Shown: piece after piece, positions 19,144 to 28,080 of the stretch
Layout: the number at the start of each line of letters is the position of its first letter
How positions within the stretch are numbered: the first letter of the stretch is position 1
Program-made: the position numbers and the translations under genes
Notes under the pieces: generated by a model
Seen by the model: only the letters and a program-made list of their open reading frames with translations
Told to the model about the DNA's origin: nothing
Databases searched by the model: none
Source of the DNA: Nocardia terpenica
GTDB lineage: Bacteria > Actinomycetota > Actinomycetes > Mycobacteriales > Mycobacteriaceae
Length of the DNA: 64,000 nucleotides
Assembly (NCBI RefSeq): GCF_013186535.1
Contig: NZ_JABMCZ010000002.1
Location: 1,958,444 to 2,022,443 of the forward strand
Direction of reading: 5' to 3'

Positions 19144-19326
19144 CATGTCCTCCAAGCGCTTTGGCCCCGGACACCTCCCCGGCGCCCGGACTTGCTCATC
19201 TGACTCATCTGATCGATGTGGTGAAGCGCAAAAACGGGCGAAATACGCAGCGGTTCATGGTCGAACTACTTGCCTGGCACGACAATACGAGCAACCCGCC
19301 CCGACGACAACCGTCCGGCGACCTGA

Positions 19327-20106
19327 TCAGTGCGCGAATTGGCCGAGTTCCTCGATGTATTCGCGATATTCGGTGAGGGCGTGATCGAGCAGGCGGGCAC
19401 AGACCGATTGCAGCGCGTCCGCGTCGGCGGGCTGGACCGTGAGCGTGCGGGTCCCGGTCTCCATGTAGCGGCCGTCGGATTCGATGTCGTACCAGCGCAC
19501 GGTGCCGACCTTGCGGGGCGGGCGGGTGCCGCGGTGGCGGGGCCCGCGGAAGACGGTGACCACGCCCGCGCCGGTGGCCGGGCGGCGGATCAGGCGGCGG
19601 TAGCGTTCGAGCGGCGTGGAATCGCCGGTGTAGCGGATCACCGGCTGCCGTTCGGGATACAGGTCGGCGGCGACGAACGCCTCGGCGCGGCGGGTGCCGG
19701 GCGGGCGGCGGGGGAGCAGCGTGGTCAGGGCCGCGGGCAGGGCGTCGGCGGTGGTGATGGTGACGTGGATGCGGGGCCGCCGGGTGAACTGCACCGCGAG
19801 CACGCCGTGCCGGTCGTGGCGGGCGGCGCAGACCCGGATCGGTCCGGCGGCATCGCACGCGCCGTGCACCTCCGCCCAGGTCTCCGGCTCGGTCAGCACC
19901 GCGAACGCGCGGCGCAGCAGATCGGCCTCGCCCCAGCTCAGGCGGCCCTGCTCGGAGTACTCGCAGCGCACCCGCGCCCAGTGCAGATCGCGCTCGTTGA
20001 CGTGGCTGAACTGCGATAAATAGCCGAGCGGGTACAGCATTCGATCGTTGGCGGGCCCGAACCACAGCGCCGCGAACTCTTCTGCATCGAACGACCAGGA
20101 CGCCAT
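19327..20106 (-). CDS. EspG-like ESX secretion chaperone
   Basis: 259 residues resembling EspG, the cytosolic chaperone that binds PE/PPE-type substrates and delivers them to type VII (ESX) secretion. Visible features are the N-terminal WSFDAEEFAALWF segment, the YPLGYLSQF region, and alternating strand/helix pattern. The call is strengthened by position: its start follows directly on the stop of a PPE-like gene. No ESX core genes are in the window, so this is an orphan accessory set. Similarity is by pattern only. Confidence 0.7.
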   Translation of the reverse strand: MASWSFDAEEFAALWFGPANDRMLYPLGYLSQFSHVNERDLHWARVRCEYSEQGRLSWGEADLLRRAFAVLTEPETWAEVHGACDAAGPIRVCAARHDRHGVLAVQFTRRPRIHVTITTADALPAALTTLLPRRPPGTRRAEAFVAADLYPERQPVIRYTGDSTPLERYRRLIRRPATGAGVVTVFRGPRHRGTRPPRKVGTVRWYDIESDGRYMETGTRTLTVQPADADALQSVCARLLDHALTEYREYIEELGQFAH

Positions 20107-21450
20107 TCATTCACCAATCGTGGGCGGCACATATCTGCTCTTACCGAGCAACTCGGTGGTGTGCGACTCGTGCCGCAGGTCGACCTTCTTGTCCTGCTTC
20201 TCCTCGTCGTCCGTGCGGCGCGCGCGGCGGACCCGGGGCGGGGGTGCGGTGTTGTGCGGGTGTGCCGCGCTGCCGGTCGCGGCCCCGGCCGCCGCGGCGG
20301 CGGTGGCGGCGGGAGCGAAGGTGGCGGGCACCGAGACCGAGGGCTTCGGGGCCGGGGCGGGCGCGGGGCCGATGCTCGGGGCCGGGTTTCGGGCGGGACC
20401 GCCGGTGGGGATCTCGCCCGGCCGCCCGCTCTGCGGTGCGGGGGGATCGGCCGGTACGGCGGCGGGCGGCGGCGCGAGATGGCTCGGCACGCCGAGCCGT
20501 TCCGGCGGGGCGGCGGGGGTGGCCTCGACATACGAGGGGGCGCCTGCCGACGTCGGGGCCGTGGCCGGTTCCGGAGTGGCTGGGGCGCTGGGCTTTCCGT
20601 CGTCGGTCCCGGCGGGGGTGGTACTCGCCGGGGCATGCGAGGTCGTCGGGTCGGGCGGCGAGGATGCGGTCGGCGCGGACGATGTGGACGCTGGCTGCGT
20701 GGAATCGGTTCGGGTCGAATCATCCTGCTTGGAATCGCTCCGGCCGGAGTCGTCCTTCGTGGAGTCGCCCGCCGTCGAGTCGCCGTGGTGATCGGTACCG
20801 GGTGTATCAGATTGCGGCCGTTGATCTGTCGTATCCCCGGGCCCGGTGTCCGATCCGTCGGAATCGGCGACGGTGCCGCCGCCCGGTGTCGTGGTGCCAC
20901 CCGGAACCTGCGGGGCGACCGGGTCGACGATCGGGGACAGCGCGGGCGGGAAGGTCGGGATGAGGGTGTCCTGGGTGCGGAACGGGATCACGTACCGCTG
21001 CTGCATGATCTGGCGGGCCTCGTCCTGCGCGCGGGCCGCCTCGCGGGTCTGGCTGTCGAAGCCGGTCGGGTCCTTCTTCTGGTCGGCCGTCACCGGAAAC
21101 TCCGGCGGCAGAAAGGCTTTCGTCTCCGCCGCGGCCGCCGCGGTATTGGTGACCACCTTGGCGGTCCCCTCGAACAGATCGGCCAGGCCCTCGGCGTGCG
21201 CGCAGTAGTCGAGCACGGCGTTCGCGGCGGCGTCGGCGGCCGCGCCGGTCCAGTGCCCGTCCACCGCGGTGCGGATGGCGCGCACCAGGGCCTCGGTGGA
21301 ATTGCGCCAGTCGTTGCGCGCCCGGTCCCAGTTGGCGACGATCGGCCCGACGCCGTCCCCGACCTGAGCGAACGCATCGAGTATCTGTCGGTGGGTCAGC
21401 GCATCGACGTTCTCCGGGTTGACGATTCGGGGCGGATCGTAATCGGTCAT
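20107..21450 (-). CDS. PPE-like/WXG100-type protein with long Pro/Ser/Thr tail
   Basis: 447 residues. The helical N-terminal domain (about 10-150) contains WDRARNDWRNSTEALVRAI and a GHWTGAAADAAANAVLDY segment, the W-x-G type turn of ESX substrates. The remaining 270 residues are a low-complexity Pro/Thr/Ser/Asp tail, probably unfolded or wall-spanning, ending in a basic KQDKKVDLRHESHTTELLGKS segment. It overlaps the upstream gene by ATGA and abuts the EspG-like gene. It is probably an ESX substrate or surface protein. Confidence 0.7.
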   Translation of the reverse strand: MTDYDPPRIVNPENVDALTHRQILDAFAQVGDGVGPIVANWDRARNDWRNSTEALVRAIRTAVDGHWTGAAADAAANAVLDYCAHAEGLADLFEGTAKVVTNTAAAAAETKAFLPPEFPVTADQKKDPTGFDSQTREAARAQDEARQIMQQRYVIPFRTQDTLIPTFPPALSPIVDPVAPQVPGGTTTPGGGTVADSDGSDTGPGDTTDQRPQSDTPGTDHHGDSTAGDSTKDDSGRSDSKQDDSTRTDSTQPASTSSAPTASSPPDPTTSHAPASTTPAGTDDGKPSAPATPEPATAPTSAGAPSYVEATPAAPPERLGVPSHLAPPPAAVPADPPAPQSGRPGEIPTGGPARNPAPSIGPAPAPAPKPSVSVPATFAPAATAAAAAGAATGSAAHPHNTAPPPRVRRARRTDDEEKQDKKVDLRHESHTTELLGKSRYVPPTIGE

Positions 21451-21875
21451 CGCCCGCCTCCCCCTTCCGGTCGGTGCGCCGATTCCGCGGCCCGGAACTT
21501 CGCCGCGAAATCGGCATCGGTCTGTTCGTAGCGTTCGCGAATAGTGCGCAGCAGGGTTTGCAGTTCGTCGGCGACGCGGAAGTGCTCCTCGAGCGTGGCA
21601 TCGGCATTGTTCGCGCCGCTGGCCGCTTTTTCCCGAAAGCTCTGCACCATGGTTTTCGCGGAGGTCAGATACTGCGATCCCTCGCCGATCTTCCAGGTTT
21701 CCTGGTCGTGAATGTCCTGGATGATCATCTGAATCTGCCGGATCTCCTTCTTGCGCTGCACCAGTGCCCTGTCCAGCGCCACGAACGTCGCCGGATCGAC
21801 CCGCAGCGACACCCCGCCGTTGCGGGCCTGGTCGACCAGGGGCCCGAACACCCCTTGCGCGTCGTCATCGGCCAC
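21447..21875 (-). CDS. Small helical protein of the ESX-accessory operon
   Basis: 142 residues, almost all predicted helix with heptad-like spacing (LDRALVQRKKEIRQIQMIIQDI; LEEHFRVADELQTLLRTIRERYEQ). It is similar in character to WXG100/EspC-type small secreted helical proteins, but without a clear WXG motif. The stop overlaps the PPE-like gene start by four bases. It may be the partner of that protein, as WXG100 and PE/PPE proteins are usually encoded in pairs. Confidence 0.65.
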   Translation of the reverse strand: MADDDAQGVFGPLVDQARNGGVSLRVDPATFVALDRALVQRKKEIRQIQMIIQDIHDQETWKIGEGSQYLTSAKTMVQSFREKAASGANNADATLEEHFRVADELQTLLRTIRERYEQTDADFAAKFRAAESAHRPEGGGGR

Positions 21876-21902
21876 CTCGGCCCCTTTTCTTTCGCGTATC
21901 GG

Positions 21903-22517
21903 TCAAGCGTTGGGTGATATGGACCCGACGACCTGCCGCACGAAATGATCGAGCAGGTCGCAGGCATTCCGACTCGCGGTCCGAGCGGCGGTCTCCGGAT
22001 TCGAGAGATCGAACAGCACGGTGCCCGAGGCGATTTCGAGGCCGAGTGCGCAGCTCTGCGCCGCTCGGTCGGGATGCGGTGTGTAATAGGCGGTTCTGCG
22101 TCCGGCGATGCTCTGCGCACGGTAGGAGTCGGAGTATCTCGCCTTGATCATGTCCAGCGTGAGGCTGGATTTCATGACGCGGACGAAATAGCCGTCACCC
22201 TGCCGGTCGACGTATCCGCATCCGGTCGAGGTGACACCGCCGACGCTGGCGTCCTGCGGCCCGCTCTGCTCCAGATTCTCGGCGCGCAGCACCGTTTCGG
22301 GGATGTCCCGGCACGGATCGAAGCCGGTGGCCTGCGGCGATGGCGCGACCGGTGGTGCCGCGGAGGTCGCGGGCCGCGGGGATCCGCCTGCGCCGCCGCC
22401 GCATCCAGCGACGAGCAGCGCGCCCGCGATGCCTGTGGCTAGGACGGCCACGTCAACCCCCCGTGACGACTTCCGGCCGCCCGCAATCGGTTTCGCGCTG
22501 GTCGGGCTCATGCACAC
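21903..22517 (-). CDS. DUF3558-type lipoprotein
   Basis: 204 residues. A basic start and hydrophobic helix (VAVLATGIAGALLVAGC) end in the lipobox LVAGC, so the mature protein is lipid-anchored outside the membrane. The mature domain has FDPCRDIP, GCGYVDRQG and a C-terminal CDLLDHF. These cysteine positions match DUF3558 lipoproteins common next to ESX-accessory genes in Nocardia and Mycobacterium. Start may be ATG 22517 or 22511. It is 27 bases upstream of the helical protein gene, probably one operon. Confidence 0.82.
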   Translation of the reverse strand: MCMSPTSAKPIAGGRKSSRGVDVAVLATGIAGALLVAGCGGGAGGSPRPATSAAPPVAPSPQATGFDPCRDIPETVLRAENLEQSGPQDASVGGVTSTGCGYVDRQGDGYFVRVMKSSLTLDMIKARYSDSYRAQSIAGRRTAYYTPHPDRAAQSCALGLEIASGTVLFDLSNPETAARTASRNACDLLDHFVRQVVGSISPNA

Positions 22518-22661
22518 GGCACCCCCTGCTGCGGTCTCCTCGCCGGTGACGCACGCCGACGAGGGCTATGCTCTGACCCACGGTTTGCACCGGGATGGGG
22601 CGATTCTGCCACAGGAGCGGCTCGAGAACACCGGTCGTGTGACGATACGGGAGGAACACGC

Positions 22662-23090
22662 ATGGCGGACACTCCGATTCGTGCCGAGGCGACGAAACAG
22701 CACCGTGCCACGGCGAGTTCGCGCACCGGGGCGGTGACGATCGAGGTCGGCGCGGACGGCGCGATCCACGGCATCGATCTGTCCGATACCGGACAGCGGC
22801 TGCCCGCGGAGCGGGTGGCGGCGCTGATCGCGGCGCTGCACGAGCGGGCATTGGCCGCGGCCCGCGCCATGGTGGACGAGGCCACCCGCGCCAGCGAAAT
22901 GGCCGCCACCCCCGTCCGATTCGACGAGAACGCGTCCCCCCGCGACGGCGTGATCGGATCACCCCTCGAACCCGATCCGGCGCCGGTCACCCACGACCCG
23001 TCGCTGGACGACCTCGAGGACGAGGACGAGTACTACCGCGGCTTCGTCATCGTCCACGAGGACGACCATCGCCCGCGGCGCGGGCGGTAG
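22662..23090 (+). CDS. YbaB/EbfC-like protein
   Basis: 142 residues. The first 75 contain a strand-turn-strand (GAVTIEVGADGAIHGIDLS) and a helix (ERVAALIAALHERALAAARAMVDEA) as in YbaB/EbfC proteins. In ESX loci these are frequent companions of unknown role. The C-terminus is acidic then basic (DDLEDEDEYYRGF... RPRRGR). It is transcribed divergently from the lipoprotein operon, and its last 44 bases overlap the convergent UvrA-like gene. Confidence 0.68.
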   Translation: MADTPIRAEATKQHRATASSRTGAVTIEVGADGAIHGIDLSDTGQRLPAERVAALIAALHERALAAARAMVDEATRASEMAATPVRFDENASPRDGVIGSPLEPDPAPVTHDPSLDDLEDEDEYYRGFVIVHEDDHRPRRGR

Positions 23091-25344
23091 GTCGGCTCCC
23101 CGGCCGCAATGCCGCCGCCGTGGCCGACTCGGCGCACGCCGCCACCTGCCGCGGCGTCCCCTCGCACAGCACCCGCCCCCCGTGCCTGCCCGGCCCCGGG
23201 CCGAGGTCGACGATCCAGTCCGCGGCGCGGATCACGTCCGTGTTGTGCTCGATCACCACGACCGTATTGCCCTTCTCGACCAGGGTGTCGAGCACGTGCA
23301 GCAGCGTGTCGATATCGGAGGGATGCAATCCCGTCGTGGGCTCGTCCAGCACATACAGCGTGTGACTCCCGGTGCGGGACAGCTCCTTCGCGATCTTCAG
23401 CCGCTGGCACTCCCCGCCGGACAGCGTGGTGAGCGACTGGCCCAGGCGCAGGTAGCCGAGGCCGACCTCGGACAGGTGGCGCAGCGCGCGGGCGATGGAT
23501 CGATCGGGCAGGCGGCGCACGGCCTCGTCGACGGTGAGGTCGTCGATATCGGCGATGCTCAGGCCGTCCACGGTGTAGGCGAGCACCTCCGCGGTGAAAC
23601 GGCGGCCGCCGCAGGTCTCGCACACGCTCTCCTGGCCCTCCATGAAGGCGAGGTCGGTGTAGATCACGCCCGCGCCTTTGCACGCGGGGCAGGCCCCGGC
23701 GGAGTTGGCGCTGAACAGCGCCGGGCGCACGGCATTGTGCTGCGCGAACACCTTTCGGATCGCGGGCGCGATACCGGAGTAGGTGAGCAGGCTGGAGCGG
23801 CGATTGGTGGAGACCGCGCGCTGGTCGACCACCGTGGCCGGATGCTGGGCGACCAACTCGGCGGCCAGGCTCGACTTGCCCGAACCGGCCACACCGGTCA
23901 GCACGGTCAGCACGCCGGTGGGAATGTCGACGCTGAGCCCGCGCAGATTGTTGCGAGTGGCGTTGTCTATCCGCAGTTTTCCGCCCGGCACCCGCGGGGT
24001 CCGGGCGCCGCGCCGGGCGCGCAGGGCACGGCCGGTGGGCGTGTCCGCGGACCGCAGCGCGCCGAATTCGCCCTGGAACACCAGCCGCCCGCCCGCGGCC
24101 CCCGCCGCCGGGCCCACCTCGACGATGTGGTCGGCGACCCGCATGACATCGGGGTCGTGCTCGACCACCAGCACGGTATTGCCCTTGTCCCGCAGCGATT
24201 TCAACAGCCCGACCATGGACCGCACATCGTGCGGGTGCAGCCCGACGGTCGGTTCGTCGAACACGTACAGCATTTCGACGAGGCTGCTGCCCAGGTGCCG
24301 GACCGTCTTGATGCGCTGCGATTCACCGCCCGACAGCGTGGTGGTCGGCCGGGCCAGCGACAGGTATCCGAGCCCGATCTCGGTCAGCGCGGCGAGCTTG
24401 TCGTGCAGGGCGGCGACCACCGGCGCGATGCGGGGCTCCCGGATGCCGGGCACCAGATCGGCCAGTTCGCCGATCTCCATCCGGCTCATCTCGGTGATGG
24501 TGCGCCCCAGCACCCGCGCCGCCCGCGCCTCGGGTTTCAGCCGCTCGCCGTGGCAGTCCGGGCACGGCGCGGCATGGGTGAAGCGGTGCAGCACGGCCTG
24601 TTTGCGATCGGACAGGTGGTCGGCGGTGTGCAGGTAGATGCGCTCGAACAGGTCGATGACGCCCTCGTAGTCCGCGGGCAGGCCCAGCCGGGCGGCCGCC
24701 GCCCCGCGATACAGCAGGGCGTGGCGCGCGTCGGCGGGCCAGTCGGCGATCGGGACGTCCGGATCGAACTGCTCCAGCTCGGCGTATCGCCGGTACCAGT
24801 ACTTCTTGTCGCCGGTGAAGCCGGGCATGGCGATCGCGCCCTGCGACAGGGACTTTCGCCGGTCGACGATGCCGTCCACATCGGGGACCAGCGTTTCGCC
24901 CAGCCCGGAGCAGGTCGGGCACATCCCGGCCGGATCGTTGAACGAGAAATGGTTCGAATCACCGACATACGGCTCGCCCACCCGCGAGAACACCAGGCGC
25001 AGAAAGGTATACGCGTCGGTGATGGTGCCGACGGTCGATCGGGCATTGCCGCCCAGCCGCTTCTGATCGATGACCACCACCGGCGACAGCCCCTCGATCA
25101 GGTCCACCTCGGGCCTGCTCCAGCGCGGCAGCCGATTGCGCACGAACGGCGGATAGGTCTCGTTCACCTGATACCCGGCCTCGGCGGCGATGGTGTCGAA
25201 CACCAGCGACGACTTCCCCGACCCCGACACCCCGACGAACACCACGAGCCGCCGCTGCGGCACATCGATGTCGACATGGCGCAGATTGTTGGTCCGCGCG
25301 GCCCGGATGCGAATCGCGGGCACGGCGCTGAGCGAATCGGTCAT
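23047..25344 (-). CDS. UvrA-like ABC ATPase (short, class II type)
   Basis: 765 residues, shorter than repair UvrA (about 950). Two ABC modules are present: Walker A GVSGSGKSS (38-46) with signature TTLSGGESQR, and second Walker A GVAGSGKSS with LTTLSGGECQR. Zinc-type CPTC, CPDC and CPAC/CETC pairs are conserved. It lacks much of the UvrB-binding region. Such class II UvrA proteins occur in antibiotic producers and actinobacteria and are linked to resistance to DNA-binding drugs. The gene is divergent from a WYL regulator 72 bases away, which probably controls it. Confidence 0.88.
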   Translation of the reverse strand: MTDSLSAVPAIRIRAARTNNLRHVDIDVPQRRLVVFVGVSGSGKSSLVFDTIAAEAGYQVNETYPPFVRNRLPRWSRPEVDLIEGLSPVVVIDQKRLGGNARSTVGTITDAYTFLRLVFSRVGEPYVGDSNHFSFNDPAGMCPTCSGLGETLVPDVDGIVDRRKSLSQGAIAMPGFTGDKKYWYRRYAELEQFDPDVPIADWPADARHALLYRGAAAARLGLPADYEGVIDLFERIYLHTADHLSDRKQAVLHRFTHAAPCPDCHGERLKPEARAARVLGRTITEMSRMEIGELADLVPGIREPRIAPVVAALHDKLAALTEIGLGYLSLARPTTTLSGGESQRIKTVRHLGSSLVEMLYVFDEPTVGLHPHDVRSMVGLLKSLRDKGNTVLVVEHDPDVMRVADHIVEVGPAAGAAGGRLVFQGEFGALRSADTPTGRALRARRGARTPRVPGGKLRIDNATRNNLRGLSVDIPTGVLTVLTGVAGSGKSSLAAELVAQHPATVVDQRAVSTNRRSSLLTYSGIAPAIRKVFAQHNAVRPALFSANSAGACPACKGAGVIYTDLAFMEGQESVCETCGGRRFTAEVLAYTVDGLSIADIDDLTVDEAVRRLPDRSIARALRHLSEVGLGYLRLGQSLTTLSGGECQRLKIAKELSRTGSHTLYVLDEPTTGLHPSDIDTLLHVLDTLVEKGNTVVVIEHNTDVIRAADWIVDLGPGPGRHGGRVLCEGTPRQVAACAESATAAALRPGSRPTARAAGDGRPRGR

Positions 25345-25416
25345 GCCTCGACGCTAGGGCCAGATGTGGCCGGATCATGACCGCAATTTTCCTATGCTGG
25401 ACGGTGGAGGTGGATC

Positions 25417-26409
25417 GTGGCCGATGTGACCCGCCGGATGCTGGCACTGCTGACCTATCTGCAGACCGGCCGCCGATTCGGTGGCCCGGAGCTGGCGGCG
25501 CGGCTGGAGACCAGCCCGCGCACCGTGCGCCGGGATGTGGAACGCCTGCGCGAGTACGGCTATCCGGTCACCACCCAGCCCGGGCCCGGCGGCTTCTATC
25601 GGCTGTCGGCGGGCCGGACCCTGCCCCCGCTGGTCTTCGACGACGACGAGGCGGTGGCGACGGTGGTCGGCCTGAGCCTGCTCGCCTCGACCGCCGCGCC
25701 CGCCGAGGCCGCGCCCGCCGAGATCGGCGTCGCCGCCGACCGCGCCTTCGGCAAGATCGACCAGCTGCTCCCGGCCCGGCTGCGCTCGCGCACCGCCGCC
25801 CTGCGCGCCACCGTCGAGGCCGCGACCCAGGCCGCGCCGCCGATCGACGCCGAGGTCCTGGCCACCCTCGCCGCCGCGGCCGCCCGGCACCAGCACGTCG
25901 CCTTCACCTACACCGCCCGCGACGGCAGCACCTCCCGCCGCCGCGTGGAACCGTACCGCCAGGTGCACCTGCACCTGCGCTGGTATCTGCTGGCCTGGGA
26001 CCGCGACCGCGCCGACTGGCGCACCTTCCGCATCGACCGAATCGCCGAAACATCGGTCGGCGGAACCGTTTTCGCCCCCCGCCCGCTTCCCGCCGACTCC
26101 GCGGCCGCCTACCTGCGCGGCGAACTGACCGCCCCCCGCCACCGCGCCGTCGTCACCGTCGCCGCTCCCGCCGCCCGCGTAGCCGACGCCCTGAAATTCC
26201 AGGACTGCGACATCGAGGCCGTAACCCCCGACCGCTGCACCCTGACCACCTGGGTCGACTCCTTCGAGTGGCTGATCCTGAACCTCGTCGTCCTGGACGC
26301 GGACTTCACGATCGAGCAGCCCACCGAATTCCGCGAGCGCTGCCGAAGACTCGCCTCCCGACTGGATCGCGCGGGACACGAGCCCGGCGTGCCTTCCTCT
26401 TCCCCTTGA
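25417..26409 (+). CDS. WYL-domain transcriptional regulator (YafY-like)
   Basis: 330 residues. N-terminal DeoR-type helix-turn-helix (about 1-60, GPELAARLETSPRTVRRDVERLREYGYPV) and a WYL domain (about 150-225) with the ligand-contacting HLRWYLLAWDRDRADWRTFRIDRI segment. WYL regulators often respond to nucleic-acid signals and DNA damage, consistent with the divergent UvrA-like gene. The last ten residues (GHEPGVPSSSP) and the stop codon are encoded by the first copy of a 28-bp repeat that begins at 26383, so the C-terminus was probably altered by repeat insertion. Confidence 0.87.
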   Translation: MADVTRRMLALLTYLQTGRRFGGPELAARLETSPRTVRRDVERLREYGYPVTTQPGPGGFYRLSAGRTLPPLVFDDDEAVATVVGLSLLASTAAPAEAAPAEIGVAADRAFGKIDQLLPARLRSRTAALRATVEAATQAAPPIDAEVLATLAAAAARHQHVAFTYTARDGSTSRRRVEPYRQVHLHLRWYLLAWDRDRADWRTFRIDRIAETSVGGTVFAPRPLPADSAAAYLRGELTAPRHRAVVTVAAPAARVADALKFQDCDIEAVTPDRCTLTTWVDSFEWLILNLVVLDADFTIEQPTEFRERCRRLASRLDRAGHEPGVPSSSP

Positions 26410-26438
26410 TCCCGGCGTGCCTTCCCCTTTCCCTTGAT
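26383..26438. repeat. Tandem pair of 28-bp units beside the palindrome
   Basis: Two units (26383-26410 and 26411-26438) each start CCCGGCGTGCCTTCC and lead into the palindrome at 26437, whose own CCCGGCGTGC is the third start. This is the third locus where a hairpin arm is tandemly duplicated with its flank. Confidence 0.82.
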
Positions 26439-26461
26439 CCCGGCGTGCTTTTGGCCGGGAT
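26437..26461. repeat. Dispersed 25-bp palindrome, locus 3 left
   Basis: Stem ATCCCGGC/GCCGGGAT with loop GTGCTTTTG. With the copy at 26489 it forms a large inverted repeat extended by CCCTTG/CAAGGG. It lies between convergent genes and probably terminates both. Confidence 0.88.
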
Positions 26462-26488
26462 CCACACACCCCAGACGGTCACCATTGG

Positions 26489-26513
26489 ATTCCGGCCAAA
26501 AGCACGCCGGAAT
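26489..26513. repeat. Dispersed 25-bp palindrome, locus 3 right
   Basis: Stem ATTCCGGC/GCCGGAAT with loop CAAAAGCAC, opposite orientation to the copy at 26437. It is 14 bases beyond the stop of the leftward DUF4185 gene. Confidence 0.88.
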
Positions 26514-26527
26514 CAAGGGTCGAGCCC

Positions 26528-27991
26528 TCAGTCGTCCACCTGCGCGTGCATCAAATACACGTTGTAATCGCTCCACGTGCTCATCGTGAAATACAGATCC
26601 GACCCCGACGACCACGGGTGGATGAACCCCCCGTACAGCTCCGGGTACTGCGAGGCCGATACCGTCGGCACCCCGTCCGACCACACGCCCTGCGGCGAAT
26701 CCGATTCGCGCACAACGAGAGCCGCCTTCGAGGTGTCCAGGTAGCTCATCTGCCAGACGCCGCGGTCGGCGTCGTAGCGCACCGACAGCTCGCCCGCCGG
26801 GCCGTCGACGATCGGTGTGGCGGACTCGGATCCGCCCACCGGGGTCCAGTTTCCGTCGTGCCAGTACTGATACGCCGAGGTGTTCAGCACCTGTGCCTTC
26901 GGCACCCGCGCCAGGCCGACCGAGCCGAGGCGGGTATTGGGCGTGCCGAACATGTACACGTAGTCGCCCTGCGGAACCATCGCCGCCACTTGGAAATTCG
27001 CCAGGCCGAAGATGTTGTCCCAGTGCGCGTACGGGTCCTTGGTCCAGGTCTGGCCGTGGTCGTCGGAATAGGCGATGCCGCCGTAGTTGGTGTAGAAGGT
27101 GCCCGGCACGCTGTTCCAGGTGCGAATCGACATGTAGCTCAGGTACTGCCGGTCGCCGATGGCGAAGCCGGAGGTCGGGATCGTGGTGATCTCGATATTG
27201 TCCAGCTTGCGGCTGGCCAGCACCTCGGCGGCGTGGCAGCGGGAGTCGGTGACCATGCGATCGAACACGACGCCCTTGCTCAGATCGCGATTGCTGCTGA
27301 ACGCCAGGAGATTACTGCGCCAGTCGCCACCCATCCCGCCCGGCGGATGGAAGCCGACGCCCACGGTGTCGCCGAAGGCCATGGCGATCTCACCGGGCGC
27401 GCTCTCCCACATGATGCCCAGATCGGTGCCGTACACCTGCCAGCGCTTGTCGGTGCGGTTGATCGAATTCGCGCCGGTCACCTTGCCCACCTCGCGCACC
27501 TCGCCGATGCGCGGGGCGGGCCGCTCGGCGGTCTGCGGGGCCGCGTCGACCGACGGATGCGCCGTCGGCGGGGGCGGCGGACCGGTCTGCGGCGACGGTC
27601 CCGGCGGCAGCGCGAAGAAGAACGGCTTGGGATTCACCAGCAGCTCCGGCAGACCGAGCCGGGTCAGCAGCCCGGGCGGCGGGGGCGGGGCATCGGTGAG
27701 ATCCGGGCAGGGATCGGTGCACGGGTTCGGCGGCAACTGCATGCGCGTGCGAACGGGTTTCGCGGCCGGGGCCGGACCGGGATCCAGGGTCACCACCGGA
27801 TACGGCACCGGCACCTCGAGCGTCTTGGGCACCAGCGAATTGTGCGTGGGCACCGGATCGGTCGCGCACGGCCCGATTCCGGGAATCGCCGCGGCGGATG
27901 CGGGCTCGGCCTGAGCGGGCGGCTGCGCGCCCGCCAGCACCCCTGCACCCACTACCACCGTTCCCATGGCAGCCAGCAATCGCATGGCCAT
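26528..27991 (-). CDS. Secreted DUF4185-type beta-propeller-like protein
   Basis: About 487 residues. A signal peptide (MAMRLLAAMGTVVVGAGVLAGAQPPAQA) is followed by a Pro-rich region (about 35-170) and a large domain with repeated Asp/Trp-rich turns (YSDDHGQTWTKDP, WHDGNWTPVGGSESATPIV, FIHPWSSGSDLYFTMSTWSDYNVYLM). This is the pattern of DUF4185/sialidase-like propeller proteins found on the surface or outside mycobacteria and nocardiae. ATG 27991 has a gaggga ribosome site and gives a good signal peptide. No catalytic residues can be assigned. Confidence 0.8.
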   Translation of the reverse strand: MAMRLLAAMGTVVVGAGVLAGAQPPAQAEPASAAAIPGIGPCATDPVPTHNSLVPKTLEVPVPYPVVTLDPGPAPAAKPVRTRMQLPPNPCTDPCPDLTDAPPPPPGLLTRLGLPELLVNPKPFFFALPPGPSPQTGPPPPPTAHPSVDAAPQTAERPAPRIGEVREVGKVTGANSINRTDKRWQVYGTDLGIMWESAPGEIAMAFGDTVGVGFHPPGGMGGDWRSNLLAFSSNRDLSKGVVFDRMVTDSRCHAAEVLASRKLDNIEITTIPTSGFAIGDRQYLSYMSIRTWNSVPGTFYTNYGGIAYSDDHGQTWTKDPYAHWDNIFGLANFQVAAMVPQGDYVYMFGTPNTRLGSVGLARVPKAQVLNTSAYQYWHDGNWTPVGGSESATPIVDGPAGELSVRYDADRGVWQMSYLDTSKAALVVRESDSPQGVWSDGVPTVSASQYPELYGGFIHPWSSGSDLYFTMSTWSDYNVYLMHAQVDD

Positions 27992-28080
27992 CGTCGTATC
28001 CCTCGCGTCGTGTGTTCGGTGCACCGCTCACCCAGCGCCCGAGATTACCTGGGACGATACGAATTCCGTCGGCAATTCCG

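Noticed and set aside
23182..25380. 732-residue open frame antisense to the UvrA-like gene
   Set aside because: Complementary-strand artefact. Walker and signature motifs are on the minus strand.
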